This document shows positions 1-7,845 of a DNA stretch of 10,481 bases, piece after piece (the first letter of the stretch is position 1; each line of letters starts with the position of its first letter). The position numbers and the translations under genes were made by a program. This stretch comes from Bremia lactucae (taxonomy: Eukaryota > Oomycota > Peronosporomycetes > Peronosporales > Peronosporaceae): contig NC_090611.1 in assembly GCF_004359215.1 (NCBI RefSeq), positions 5,952,860 through 5,963,340 on the forward strand. Reading direction: 5' to 3'. The notes beneath the pieces were generated by a model. The model was given only the letters and a program-made list of their open reading frames with translations. It was not told the DNA's origin and did no database searches.

Positions 1-1
1 T

Positions 2-331
2 CTCATTCGAAGGCTCATAATCAGCCGCCTGACGGGTATCAGGCGACTGTTCCATCCTCCCCGAGTCGGCCATTTCGTCCGACTCGCACTCATAATCGAC
101 CTCTAAAGAGGGGTCGTACTCACGTGGTGAATCACCACGTGCACTCGCAACACCAAGTGTTGTGCGAGTGGAAGACACTACGGTAGACGGAACGTCTACC
201 GCAAGAGATAACAATGCGTCACCCGCGGCTGCACGAACCGCAGCCGAAGGTTCAGCGCTATCTTCACCCCGCATGAATTGTTCCTTCATGCGATGGAATT
301 TAAAATGATGGATCTGACCAATCAAAAACAT
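2..331 (-). CDS. Antisense open reading frame next to the 3' LTR, partial, function unknown
   Basis: An ATG at 331-329 on the minus strand opens 110 codons with no stop to the window edge; an in-frame TAG lies just upstream. The protein begins MFLIGQIHHFKF, then becomes rich in Ala, Ser, Asp and Glu, with acidic stretches such as DYECESDE. I recognise no domain. It starts 77 nt from the LTR and points away from it, opposite to the LTR orientation inferred from its homologue at 4730-5236. Plant Ty3/Gypsy elements such as Grande and Retand are known to carry antisense ORFs near the 3' LTR, so this could be an oomycete counterpart. It could also be an inverted gag fragment, or a frame kept open by chance in a palindrome-rich sequence. 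Confidence 0.35.
   Translation of the reverse strand, partial: MFLIGQIHHFKFHRMKEQFMRGEDSAEPSAAVRAAAGDALLSLAVDVPSTVVSSTRTTLGVASARGDSPREYDPSLEVDYECESDEMADSGRMEQSPDTRQAADYEPSNE
121..201. repeat. Three adjacent hairpins in element A
   Basis: CACGTGGTG pairs with CACCACGTG (121-129/133-141). CACTCGCAACAC pairs with GTGTTG-TGCGAGTG with a 2-nt bulge (142-153/157-170). CGGTAGACG pairs with CGTCTACCG around a 3-nt loop (181-189/193-201). The first two hairpins touch with no spacer. Confidence 0.95.
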
Positions 332-395
332 TTTAAAAATTAAGTGGTCATTTAGCGACCACTCCACCTAATGACATTCAGAGTGATTGTCGTTT

Positions 396-408
396 AAGGG
401 AGGGGTGA
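396..408 (+). other. Polypurine tract
   Basis: AAGGGAGGGGTGA sits immediately before the TGTAACGGGG start of the LTR. This is the position and composition of the polypurine tract that primes plus-strand DNA synthesis in LTR retrotransposons. It fixes the orientation of element A as +, with the internal region to the left. No TGG-type primer-binding site is seen on the minus strand at the same LTR edge, which argues against the opposite orientation. Confidence 0.7.
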
Positions 409-820
409 TGTAACGGGGTGTATCGTTACATGAAATTAACACTTAAAGGTTGTTAATTAATATTATCTAAAAGGTAGATAATATTTGGAGGATATTACTT
501 TATATAGTAATATTAAGAATTCTTATCCATAAATAGGTATGTAGGAGTAATCAAAGAGAGTTACAAGATAAGATAGAGATTAGAATTCATTTACATGTTT
601 AGTATTAGGTTATAGTTAAGTTAGCATTTACAAAGATAGATTAAGAGACACTTAACTATATTAGATACAGTTTTCATGTTTCCCTCTTAAGTCTACTTGT
701 CGTAAGAGAAGTCTTCATCTGCACGTACAGTGCGTCACCTAATGTAAGGCACCACTCACAACTGAAGCAGTGTGAAGTGGACTTGTACTGAAACAGTATA
801 AGTCGTAGTGCCCCGTTACA
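409..820 (+). repeat. LTR 1 (3' LTR of element A), 412 bp
   Basis: The ends form an exact 10-bp inverted repeat, TGTAACGGGG (409-418) and CCCCGTTACA (811-820), giving the usual TG...CA termini. The left half is AT-rich (U3-like). The right half shares stretches with LTR 2, such as the CTGCACGT block near 719 and 5133, in the same orientation. Hairpins fill much of it: 409-430, 434-458, 459-485 (11-bp arms), 492-513, 684-708, 752-780 and 781-803. The right end lies 257 bp upstream of the Rpn2 start codon, in the same direction as that gene. A target-site duplication cannot be checked because the 5' LTR is outside the window. Confidence 0.8.
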
Positions 821-1077
821 GTTCTGGCTTGATATTCTGATGAACAAATAATTATAGCAACTCATTGCTCACCGCCCATGTCGCGCAAACGGCGTGCCTG
901 CATCAACCAATTTGCAGAATTGTCACCTTACTGCCATTGGAATATGTCATGTCGAGAATTGACTGCTACCAAATCTTGCATCTGTTGTTGCTGTCGGAAT
1001 CCTAGAATTTTACACGTCTCGTCGAAGCCAAAACGATTCAAATTTTTGTTAAATTTGTAATATTTGTGGATCTCACA
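821..1077 (+). promoter_or_regulatory. Rpn2 promoter and 5' leader region
   Basis: This is the only non-repeat DNA between LTR 1 and the Rpn2 ATG, so the native promoter must be within it or inside the LTR. A CCAAT pentamer lies at 907-911. AATTTTAC at 1006-1013 fits the flanking promoter region (FPR) element described downstream of oomycete initiators, but a good TCAYTYY initiator is not seen right before it; CTCATTGCTC near 863 is a weaker candidate. No transcription start can be fixed from sequence. The short open frame from 878 to 1060 has no recognisable product and is not called. Confidence 0.4.
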
Positions 1078-4000
1078 ATGTCTCACGAAGGTACGCCTTT
1101 TTGTTTCGGAGAATTTTTAGCAAGATTTCGTTCGTCAGCAAGAAGAAATAGTATGGCTGTAGCAACTGGAAGTTCCGGTACGTTTGCTAGCGCAGGGGGC
1201 ACCCCCAGCGTCTACTTAGATCCCTCCCATATGTGTCCAGTCATATGCGCTTGGATCTCATACAATCCTCTTTTGCCGGGCACACTCTAAATTTGTCGGT
1301 CTGGATCTTTTGTCTTTCTAGCTGCTGGTGTTCTTGCGCTTCTAGAAGAAGAGGATGATGTACTAAAGGTACCAGCTCGATTTCACTTGGTTATCTTTTC
1401 CAGCTACAATCACTCATCGCTCTTTTGTTTTACCAGACCCATGCCCTGCAGAGGCTAAATCAGGTAGTTGACCACTATTGGGCCGAAATTGCAGATGCCA
1501 TTCCACTCATTGAAGAGCTTTCGGAAGAGAAAAGTTTTCCAGACCGTGAGTTGGCGGCCTATATTGCTTCCAAGTGTTTTTTCCATCTAGAAGAGTATGA
1601 GGATGCGCTGCGTCTCGCGCTTGGAGCTGGCAAGCACTTTGACCTAAATACGCGTTCGCAGTACACAGATACAATCATTGCTTCTTGTATTGATAGTTAC
1701 GTGGCTGTGCGTGCCAAAGAGGATCTGGAGGCCGAAAAAGCGCTAGACCCACGGCTTACGCAGGTAGTGGAGCGCATGTTTGAGCGCTGCTACGCGGCGG
1801 GCGAATTCCGCCAGGCCATGGGCATTGCCCTTGAGACTCGACGTCTAGATCAAGTGAGGGAGTGCCTTGTGCGGTCCACTGATGTGTCAGCGGCCTTGTC
1901 GTACTGCTTCGAGATCTGCCAGACGGTGGTCATCAACCGCCACTTTCGTCTCAAGGTGTTTGAGATTATGCTGGAAGTCTACTGCTCGCGTCCGACCTTG
2001 GAACATGCCAGTGTGTGCCAAATATTGCAGATGCTGGACAATCATGTCGAAGTCAGTAAGATCCTGGATCAGCTCATGCGTGGCAGCGACAATGATTGTC
2101 TGATTGCCCTCCAAGTCGCCTTTGACCTGAATGAGAACGAGAACCAGAAATTTCTAATGAACGTATACCACGCGCTGCCAAGCATTCCGACACCGATCGC
2201 TGAAACAACGACTGCAGACTCGACCAATACGGCTGAGGAAGGGAAAATTGAGGTGTCTACACCTGCTGCAATTACCTCCATTATACCAACTACTCCTCCT
2301 CCAGCACCTGCTGATGCTAGTGCTGATTATTGGGGAAAGCTGGCCAAATTGAAGCAGGTATTATCCGGCGAATTCCTTGTGGACTTAAAGTTGGACTTCC
2401 TTCACTCCCACAGCGACTCAGATCCACTGGTGATGAAGACCATTAAGAGTGCTGTGGAAAACCGCAATTCCGTGCTGCATCACGCCGCTGTAATCGCTCA
2501 CGCCTACATGAATTGTGGTACGACGTCAGACTCATTTTTGCGAGAGAATTTAGAGTGGCTGGGCAAAGCAACGAACTGGGCCAAGTTTACCGCCACTGCT
2601 AGCTTGGGGGTTGTACACAAGGGCCATATTCGTGAGAGCATGAATCTTTTGGCGCCGTACTTGCCGCAAGGCGGTATGGCGACGTCTCCGTACTCGGGTG
2701 GTGGCGCCCTGTACGCAATGGGATTGATCCACGCAAATAAAGGGTATGCTGGCTCTGACAGCAAAGCAACCATGGAATACCTACGCAGCGCCCTTAAGAA
2801 TGCCGGGTCTGACGAGACCATCCAGCATGGCGCGTGTTTGGGGATTGGTCTTTGTGGCCTGGCTTCACACGACTATGAATTATACGAAGAGCTAAAGGCT
2901 GTTCTATTTACGGATTCAGCCGTCGCGGGCGAAGGTGCGGGTATTGCAATTGGACTTATTTTGCTTGGTGCTGGAGGTGAGGGACGCAACGGGGACATTG
3001 TGAAGGACTTGCTCGCCTACGCTCACGACACGAAGCATGAAAAGATTATTCGTGGTTGCGTGATGGGTATTGCGCTGATGATGTACGAACGCGAAGAGCA
3101 GGCTGACACATTGATTGAACAGCTGACCCGTGATAAAGACCCATTGATCCGTTATGGAGGGATGTACACTGCTGCCGTGGCTTATGCTGGCACTGCGAAC
3201 AATACTGCTATCCGGCGACTGTTGCACGTTGCTGTTAGTGATGTTTCCGATGACGTGCGTCGCGCTGCCGTCACGTGTCTGGGCTTCATCTTGTTCCGCA
3301 CCCCAGTGCAGGTGCCGAAACTCGTGTCGCTGCTGGCTGAAAGTTTCAATCCTCACGTCCGTTATGGCGCTTGTGTGGCTGTGGGCATCGCGTGCGCTGG
3401 TACTGCAAAGAATGAAGCCATTCAGCTACTAGAGCCGCTACTCGACGACGCCGTCGATTACGTGCGCCAAGGTGCATTGCTTGCCTTAGCTATGGTTGTA
3501 ATGCAGGAGTCTGAGGGGCGCAACCCGAAGGTAGCATCGATTCGCGCAAAAATTTTAAAGCTAGTTACGGACAAGCACGTTACGACGATGACAAAGATGG
3601 GTGCTATCTTAGCGCAAGGTATCTTGGATGCCGGAGGTCGCAATGTCGTTATATCGCTGCAGTCTCACACAGGGTTTACCAAGATGGCTGCTGTGGTGGG
3701 GTTGGCGATCTGGGCGCAGCACTGGTTTTGGTATCCTCTCTTTAACTTTTTAGAATTGTCTTTTCAGACTACAATGGTTGTTGGCCTGAACAAAGACTTG
3801 AAGCTCCCTCGCAGTTTTGAACTGACGTGCAACGCTAAGAAGTCCGCTTTTGCCAATCCTAAGCGCTTGGAGGAAAAAAAAGAAGAGAAGAAAGAGCTAG
3901 TAGCCACGGCAGTGCTGTCCACAACCGCCAAGGCGCGAGCGCGCCAGGCGAAACAGGACGCGAAGGAGAAGTCGTCAAAGCCTGCTGACTTAACTGGAGA

Positions 4001-4370
4001 TATCTTGATGGAAGAGAAGGAGGAAATTTTGGCTGATGAAGATAAGAAGGATAGCAGCGACGCGATGGAGATAGATACTCAAGAATCGAAGCCGGCTGTG
4101 AGCAAAAAAATGGCCAAAGAGCCGAGCATGTACACATTTACGACGCCTGCACGTGTGACGTTGGCACAAGAGGCTGTAATCTCCATCGATACAGCGCAAA
4201 GGTACGTTCCTGTAATGCAATCTGCGCAGCGTCTGGCTGGAGTTATTATGCTACGCGACACGACACCTGATGAGGCCGAGGATGTAGAGGCCGTCAAGGC
4301 GCCCGCAGCCTCTGGTGCAGAAAATGAGGCAGATCCGCCTGAGCCGTTTGAGTGGGAGCCGCCGCAATAG
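1078..4370 (+). CDS. RPN2: 26S proteasome regulatory subunit Rpn2 (PSMD1), spliced
   Basis: The gene encodes the large scaffold subunit of the 19S base of the 26S proteasome, which helps hold the ATPase ring and docks the ubiquitin receptor Rpn13. Three exons are inferred: 1078-1090, 1322-1368 and 1437-4370, giving 997 residues (human PSMD1 has 953). The ATG at 1078 has A at -3, and exons 1 and 2 supply the conserved start ending LLEEEDDVLK. In the spliced protein, helical repeats occupy the N-terminal third, and a Ser/Thr/Pro-rich linker spans about 268-315. Proteasome/cyclosome repeats run from about 405 (TATASLGVVHKG) to 790, including GLIHANKG, RRLLHVAVSDV and AILAQGILDAGG. A Lys/Glu-rich KEKE-like stretch starts near 829. 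The tail PPEPFEW matches the Rpn13-binding C terminus of PSMD1. No stop or frameshift is seen, so the gene appears functional. The TTG-started frame from 1425 is not the true start: its first four codons are intron. Confidence 0.95.
1091..1321 (+). other. Rpn2 intron 1 (231 bp, phase 1)
   Basis: The donor is GAAG|GTACGC and the acceptor TTTCTAG|CT. Splicing joins a single G to CT to make an Ala codon and gives SHEAAGVLAL, which fits the Ser-Ala-Ala-Gly start of PSMD1. A CTAAA at 1287-1291 is a possible branch region. The frame from 1066 that reads through this intron is not a gene. Confidence 0.8.
1369..1436 (+). other. Rpn2 intron 2 (68 bp, phase 0)
   Basis: The donor is CTAAAG|GTACCAG and the acceptor TTTTACCAG|ACC. 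Joining gives DVLK-THALQRLN, which aligns without a gap to LK-EFALHKLN of human PSMD1. A second AG at 1402-1403 is also in frame and would add 11 residues, but it would leave a 35-bp intron and break the alignment. Confidence 0.88.
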
Positions 4371-4729
4371 GTGCTTACAAACAAGAATAAGAGGCTTTCA
4401 ATGTGGCAAGCGGCCGACAAGAGATTGAGTGTGGCCTGTCTTCTTGCTGCATGATAGTACCATTGTATGTTCAGCCTTACTTGCTGATGCGACAGAAAAT
4501 CTAAACCAGCAATTTATCAATTTGATTCATAAGTAATGCCGCTTCACTAAAATAAATCCAAATTTAAAGCAGTACTACTTTGATCTGAAGACTTGAAAAT
4601 TGTTAAATTCACCCTTTTTATCTCCACTTTACACCCTTTCCGGTTTGAGAGTATTTTGATGAGAGCTTCCGCGATACCGAGGGTAAGGGTAGACAAGAGT
4701 ACCTCTTCAGTAAAGCACTGAAAATAGTG
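4371..4729 (+). other. 3' flank of Rpn2, no gene seen
   Basis: This is AT-rich non-coding DNA between the Rpn2 stop codon (TAG, 4368-4370) and LTR 2. AATAAA at 4551-4556 is a possible polyadenylation signal, 181 nt after the stop. No open frame, RNA gene or retroelement coding remnant is recognised, and the dense inverted repeats of the flanking elements are absent here. Confidence 0.5.
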
Positions 4730-5236
4730 TGTAACGGTGTCCTTTACATATATATTATTTCCTATTGGAGGAATAATTAATATTATATCCTACGAGAGAA
4801 AACAACATTTAGAAGTACAAAATTATTATCTTATTAATTTTGTCTTTATAGTTACCAATAAACCCAACTTAGTAATATTGACGCAAATAAGAGATTAGCT
4901 CTTGATTGGTTGATTTAAGGTTAAATCAACCCCACCAACCGTCATAAGACACGATTGCGCGGTGCGCAAGTAGGCACCATACGTAGTTTGTTTTTTATCT
5001 AATAAAGTCAGTATTTGATAGAAGATCGTTACGTAGGAACTTAATATCGATGCAGTGTTACTTTTTCCTTATATTAAAGCCTTAAAACTAACCTCTGGTA
5101 GCTAAGACTACTTAGCTACCAGTAATCTTCCTCTGCACGTCGTGTACGTGTAGTAGTCAAGGCGCCCCACTGTCACTGCAATCAGTGTATGTTGACTAGT
5201 ACTGTTATCAGTACTAGCAAAGGGTACCCCTTTAGA
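4730..5236 (+). repeat. LTR 2 (5' LTR of element B), about 507 bp
   Basis: It begins TGTAACGGTGT, matching the start of LTR 1. Its right part parallels LTR 1: the TCTTC-CTCTGCACGT block, then a TACTG/CAGTA hairpin, then CCCC-TTTAGA where LTR 1 has CCCCGTTACA. The right boundary at 5236 rests on that alignment and is the weaker end, since the canonical CA is lost. Exact hairpins include 4817-4843 (9-bp arms), 4908-4931 (11 bp, 2-nt loop), 4955-4969, 5095-5122 (12 bp, loop ACTA) and 5196-5217 (9 bp). The sequence is well diverged from LTR 1, so the two belong to different insertions or subfamilies. Confidence 0.7.
5095..5122. repeat. 12-bp perfect hairpin in LTR 2
   Basis: CTGGTAGCTAAG (5095-5106) and CTTAGCTACCAG (5111-5122) are exact reverse complements around the loop ACTA. 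It lies near the inferred 3' part of the LTR, where a transcribed R/U5 region would be, so it would be in element RNA. Confidence 0.95.
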
Positions 5237-5293
5237 CCTGGCAGCACTTCGTAGTCCGTTCAACGGTCTACGCACGTTCCATCCAACAAAAAC
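5237..5293 (+). other. Leader of element B with possible primer-binding site
   Basis: A TGGCAGCACTTCG string starts 2 nt after the inferred LTR end, which is where a tRNA primer-binding site (starting TGG) would lie. I cannot match it to a tRNA 3' end from memory. A hairpin with 11-bp arms and one mismatch spans 5250-5272 (CGTAGTCCGTT with AACGGTCTACG). The gag-like ATG follows at 5294. Confidence 0.35.
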
Positions 5294-5973
5294 ATGCTGA
5301 ATGAAGAAGGAGGGAGCTTCCAAGCCCCTCAAGAAGGCTATCACGCAACGCGTGAAAGGTTCACTCGCTTGAGTGACATTGAATGGATAGCGATCGAACG
5401 CATGAGTTCGGTCTTATGCGAACCAGCCATTGTCGCCATGCTGCTCACTCTGAACACAGATGAACAATATGCAGCCACAGCCGAGTTCATACAACATGAA
5501 TTCGACTGGGCCCAAATTAATGTAGCCTTGCTTCATCAGCAAGGCTCTCAAGACGCGGAGGTGTTGAGAGGATAGGATGCTCAACAGTTGGAACTGTTGA
5601 GATAGCAGCATACATGCTGCTAGCAGGCCGACGCTTCCACGTCGACCCGAAAGCTTAAAGATCGAAATTTTTAATCTTAAGACAGTTGAAGGGGACTCCT
5701 TTTCAAGATGCTTCGCTGAATTAGACGACGCCATTGAAGATCGCCGCATCAATGACGGATGCGACGAAAGTGAAATTTAACATTTTCAACTTAGCCGGAC
5801 GTGCCAAATCTTGGGCTTAAGCTCAAGCTTCACGACCCAGTGGTTTTTGTGTCGTATGAGCTCTTTAACGCCCGGCTCAGGGAAACATTTCAGCCGCCAC
5901 GAGCCGAATTCAGGGCTCGAGCCGAGCTCCTGGATTCGAGGCAGGGCATATCCAATGCACGTGAAGGGTAAAC
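5294..5973 (+). pseudogene. Ty3/Gypsy gag remnant, element B
   Basis: An ATG at 5294 opens 93 codons to a TAG at 5573-5575. After several stops and frame changes, capsid-like sequence follows: EGDSFSRCFAELDDAI near 5690-5740, then another frame from about 5818 reading LKLHDPVVFVSYELF and ETFQPPRAEFRARAELL. These match the retrotransposon Gag capsid of Ty3-like elements, which assembles the virus-like particle. The nucleocapsid and its zinc knuckle are missing: coding jumps at about 5970 straight into the end of the protease, an internal deletion. Hairpins pack the region, including 5341-5355, 5361-5376, 5482-5504, 5524-5546, 5580-5601 and 5603-5622. Confidence 0.75.
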
Positions 5974-6057
5974 AAATACGATGACGATTCCATCGTACTT
6001 GATTTGGATGACAAATTTGATGTCATCCTTGGATTGCCATGGCTCAGAAAGTTATAG
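5974..6057 (+). pseudogene. C-terminal stub of retropepsin-like protease, element B
   Basis: The frame reads YDDDSIVLDLDDKFDVILG then LPWLRKL and ends in TAG at 6055-6057. The ILGLPWL segment is the conserved C-terminal part of Ty3-type aspartic proteases, which cleave the Gag-Pol polyprotein. The active-site half is missing through the deletion at about 5970, so this cannot be active. The matching segment in element C is at 8314-8380. Two hairpins coincide with it: 5977-5997 and 6006-6028 (GGATGACA/TGTCATCC). Confidence 0.75.
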
Positions 6058-6311
6058 CCATGCATAAACTAGCAGTATCAAGCCGTGACGTTGTCGGTTT
6101 CTCGTTCATCAAAAGGTCACCTGATGAACGTCTTGAAGCGTCCACAGGCCTGTGGATGTCCGACGAGTGAGTGCGATGGCCTCACTGGTGGGACGGTCGT
6201 TTGCACGACTACACAGGGCCTCAGTGTGAATACCCATCACACTGTGGAAGCGTCAAAGTTCAACTAGCGTAGTGCCAAAGTCAAGCAGATCTGCGTACCG
6301 ATGACAATTAC
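6058..6311 (+). mobile_element. Protease-RT linker of element B, hairpin array
   Basis: This spacer joins the protease stub to the reverse transcriptase. The part from about 6103 to 6210 is closely similar to 8441-8545 in element C; beyond it element B is shorter by roughly 450 bp that element C keeps. Hairpins follow one another: 6103-6130 (CGTTCATCA/TGATGAACG), 6141-6156 (TCCACAGG/CCTGTGGA), 6166-6186, 6196-6209 and 6222-6244 (CAGTGTGA/TCACACTG). A frame from 6085 to 6267 shows no known domain. Confidence 0.6.
6103..6130. repeat. Hairpin in element B, counterpart of 8441-8464
   Basis: CGTTCATCA and TGATGAACG pair over 9 bp with a 10-nt loop that itself contains AGGT/ACCT. The matching position in element C is a perfect 24-nt palindrome, so the structure is present in both copies although the central bases differ. 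Confidence 0.9.
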
Positions 6312-7296
6312 GTGGCCGATATTCGGTCGGCAATAGTAGTTCCTGAGAACGAAAGGGTTCTCAGCAGCTCATCGGTGGACGAAACTGTCCTCGATGAGAA
6401 GAATCGGATGGGGCGCTTTACATCCCAGTCGTGGGAGTATTTCAAGACAAATCCTTTATACAAGGATTTGATCGAATATAAGGATGTATTTCCTGAATCC
6501 GTTCCGTGCGAGTTGCCTAAAGATAAAGGCACTCCACACGAAATCGACCTTTTGAAATACTATGCCATGAAGCAGTGGCCATTGCTACATGACCAAGTAC
6601 TAGCAATTGACAGATTCTTTGCCGATCGCTTGCAGTAGGTAATGAAACTCCCACATAGCTCTCCGACCTTCTGTGTGCGTAAGGCAACAGAATAATGGCG
6701 GATTGTGCAGGCGTTAAATAAATTGAGCGCTGCAACGGTATCGGCTCAAACGCCGATACCACAAAAATATGTAATCATTGATGGTATGTCAAAAAGTACC
6801 ATATTTTCGTCAATCGATCAGCTGGATGGATTCTATCAGATCCTAATGGGGAGCAGGATATACCGTTCACAGCAGTAAGCACCCCAAGCGGAATGCTACG
6901 GAAGTGGCTAGTTATGCCACAGGAACTTAGCAAAGCCCCTGCGCCATTTACAGATGTGTAACTAATCTGTTAAGATCGGTGCGAAATTTCGCAACGAATT
7001 ATTCTGATGACTTCTTCGCTCATAGCAGAGCCATGAACGTAAATTCGGACGGTGAAGTACACCGTATCCACGTCTGAAAAGTTCTTACACTGATGCGTAG
7101 GCATAAGTGGTATGAAAATCTCAAGAAGTAAACATTCACTGCAAGCGAAACACCACTTCTTGGGTGAATCGTGGGTAACCGCGGTATACGCCCTGATACG
7201 GAAAATATCAAGGCGATCACCGACGGGCCTGTGCCAGTCGATGTAAAGGGACTTCGAAAGTTCCTCGGCCTAGCGGCGTACTTACACATGTAGTAA
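6312..7296 (+). pseudogene. Reverse transcriptase remnant, element B
   Basis: The first frame (6312-6638) gives the N-terminal region, with SWEYFKTNPLYKDLIEYKD and VFPESVPCELPKDKG, typical of oomycete Ty3 pol just before the polymerase. Stops and frameshifts follow. Motif A is recognisable as SIDQLDGFYQIL near 6815-6850, with its catalytic Asp kept. Motif B is degraded (SKAPAPF), and the motif C box reads YSDDFFAHSRA (Asp pair at 7006-7011). The copy ends at RKFLGLAAYLH near 7290, before RNase H, where orientation flips. It would have copied element RNA into cDNA but is clearly dead. Element C holds the corresponding region at 9109-10090. Confidence 0.85.
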
Positions 7297-7845
7297 TAGC
7301 ATTAAAGGAGTGTGGGACCATTAACCTTAAATGGAGTTTAGCCTGTAGAGAATGTACAGCGTTGTATATTAAAGCAAACTCAACAACCAGAAGCATTGTG
7401 CTCCAGCACTTAGGTGTACACTCTTCAATAACGCGATTGACAAGTTCAGTCTGACCATCGGTACGTTTTGGAAGTCGATCTTTATCAGAGATAAGTGCCA
7501 CTGACGAATCGTGTTGTCGAAAACGCGATCACTAAACAGATTGGCTGTACCTTCACCATCGATGATATCATATTCACCGCCAAAGGAGTCATTCTGGCCA
7601 ATCCATCAACAAAGACCACGATATTTGTGCTCCCATCCGAATCTTTCGGTAGACCAAGCAGAAATTCATACTGATGGACCCTTTACAACCCGTTGATACG
7701 GACAAACTGGCAAGCGGTGCCGTTGCATGTGCCGAGGTTTTAACCAGTTGGCAGGTTTCGCATGTGTGAACATAGGTGCTTACCCATTTATAAAAGGTTG
7801 GGTCACCAATAAGTCTGGCTCACAGAGACGTAGGTACAATGTGTT
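7297..7845 (-). pseudogene. Inverted Ty3/Gypsy integrase remnant
   Basis: Read on the minus strand, about 7840 to 7297, this shows an integrase in order. First comes the CETC half of the HHCC zinc-binding region (YKWVSTYVHTCETCQLVK, near 7790-7735). Then comes the start of the catalytic core as GSISMNF near 7684, where the family has SMDF, so the first catalytic Asp is Asn. LGLPKDSDGSTNIVVFVD follows, then LISDKD near 7495, and TDGQTELVNRVIEE near 7460-7420 with the catalytic Glu. About 25 residues are missing between the SDKD and TDGQTE boxes. Frameshifts are present. Integrase inserts cDNA into the genome; this one cannot work. Its orientation is opposite to the elements on both sides. The edges, near 7296 and 7780-7850, are approximate. 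Confidence 0.8.

Larger units (their letters stand above)
1..408 (+). mobile_element. 3' internal end of Ty3/Gypsy element A (partial)
   Basis: This stretch ends in a purine-rich tract directly followed by an LTR in + orientation, so it is read as the 3' internal end of an LTR retrotransposon that starts outside the window. On + the first frame is open only from position 1 to a TAG at 184-186, and I recognise no domain in it. The opposite strand is open for 110 codons (separate entry). The DNA is a row of nine short inverted repeats, for example 26-45, 62-86, 121-141, 142-170, 181-201, 226-246, 270-292 and 343-363, with almost no spacer between some of them. Assignment rests on the tract and LTR, not on protein homology. 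Confidence 0.6.

Noticed and set aside
1..408. CRISPR-like array from the evenly spaced palindromes
   Set aside because: The hairpins all differ in sequence, there is no shared direct repeat, and the setting is eukaryotic.
826..838. TGG 4 nt after LTR 1 as a primer-binding site (LTR 1 as a 5' LTR)
   Set aside because: A polypurine tract lies on the other side, and what follows is the Rpn2 promoter and gene, not gag. The shared CTGGC with LTR 2 is short enough to be chance.
674..865. 63-codon minus-strand frame overlapping the LTR 1 edge
   Set aside because: It crosses the LTR end into unique DNA and shows no domain; chance frame.
878..1060. 60-codon open frame upstream of Rpn2
   Set aside because: Cys/Arg-rich with no known domain, located in the leader/promoter region, and no coding support.
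1425..1436. Rpn2 starting at TTG 1425 (MFYQTHALQ)
   Set aside because: These four codons are the polypyrimidine tract and acceptor of intron 2; splicing to the exon ending at 1368 gives the conserved N terminus.
2916..3356. 146-codon minus-strand frame inside Rpn2
   Set aside because: Antisense shadow of a well-conserved coding exon with no recognisable product.
3931..3944. GGCGCG/CGCGCC inverted repeat in Rpn2
   Set aside because: A single 6-bp stem in Arg/Ala codons is within chance; it does not show the tiling seen in the retroelements.
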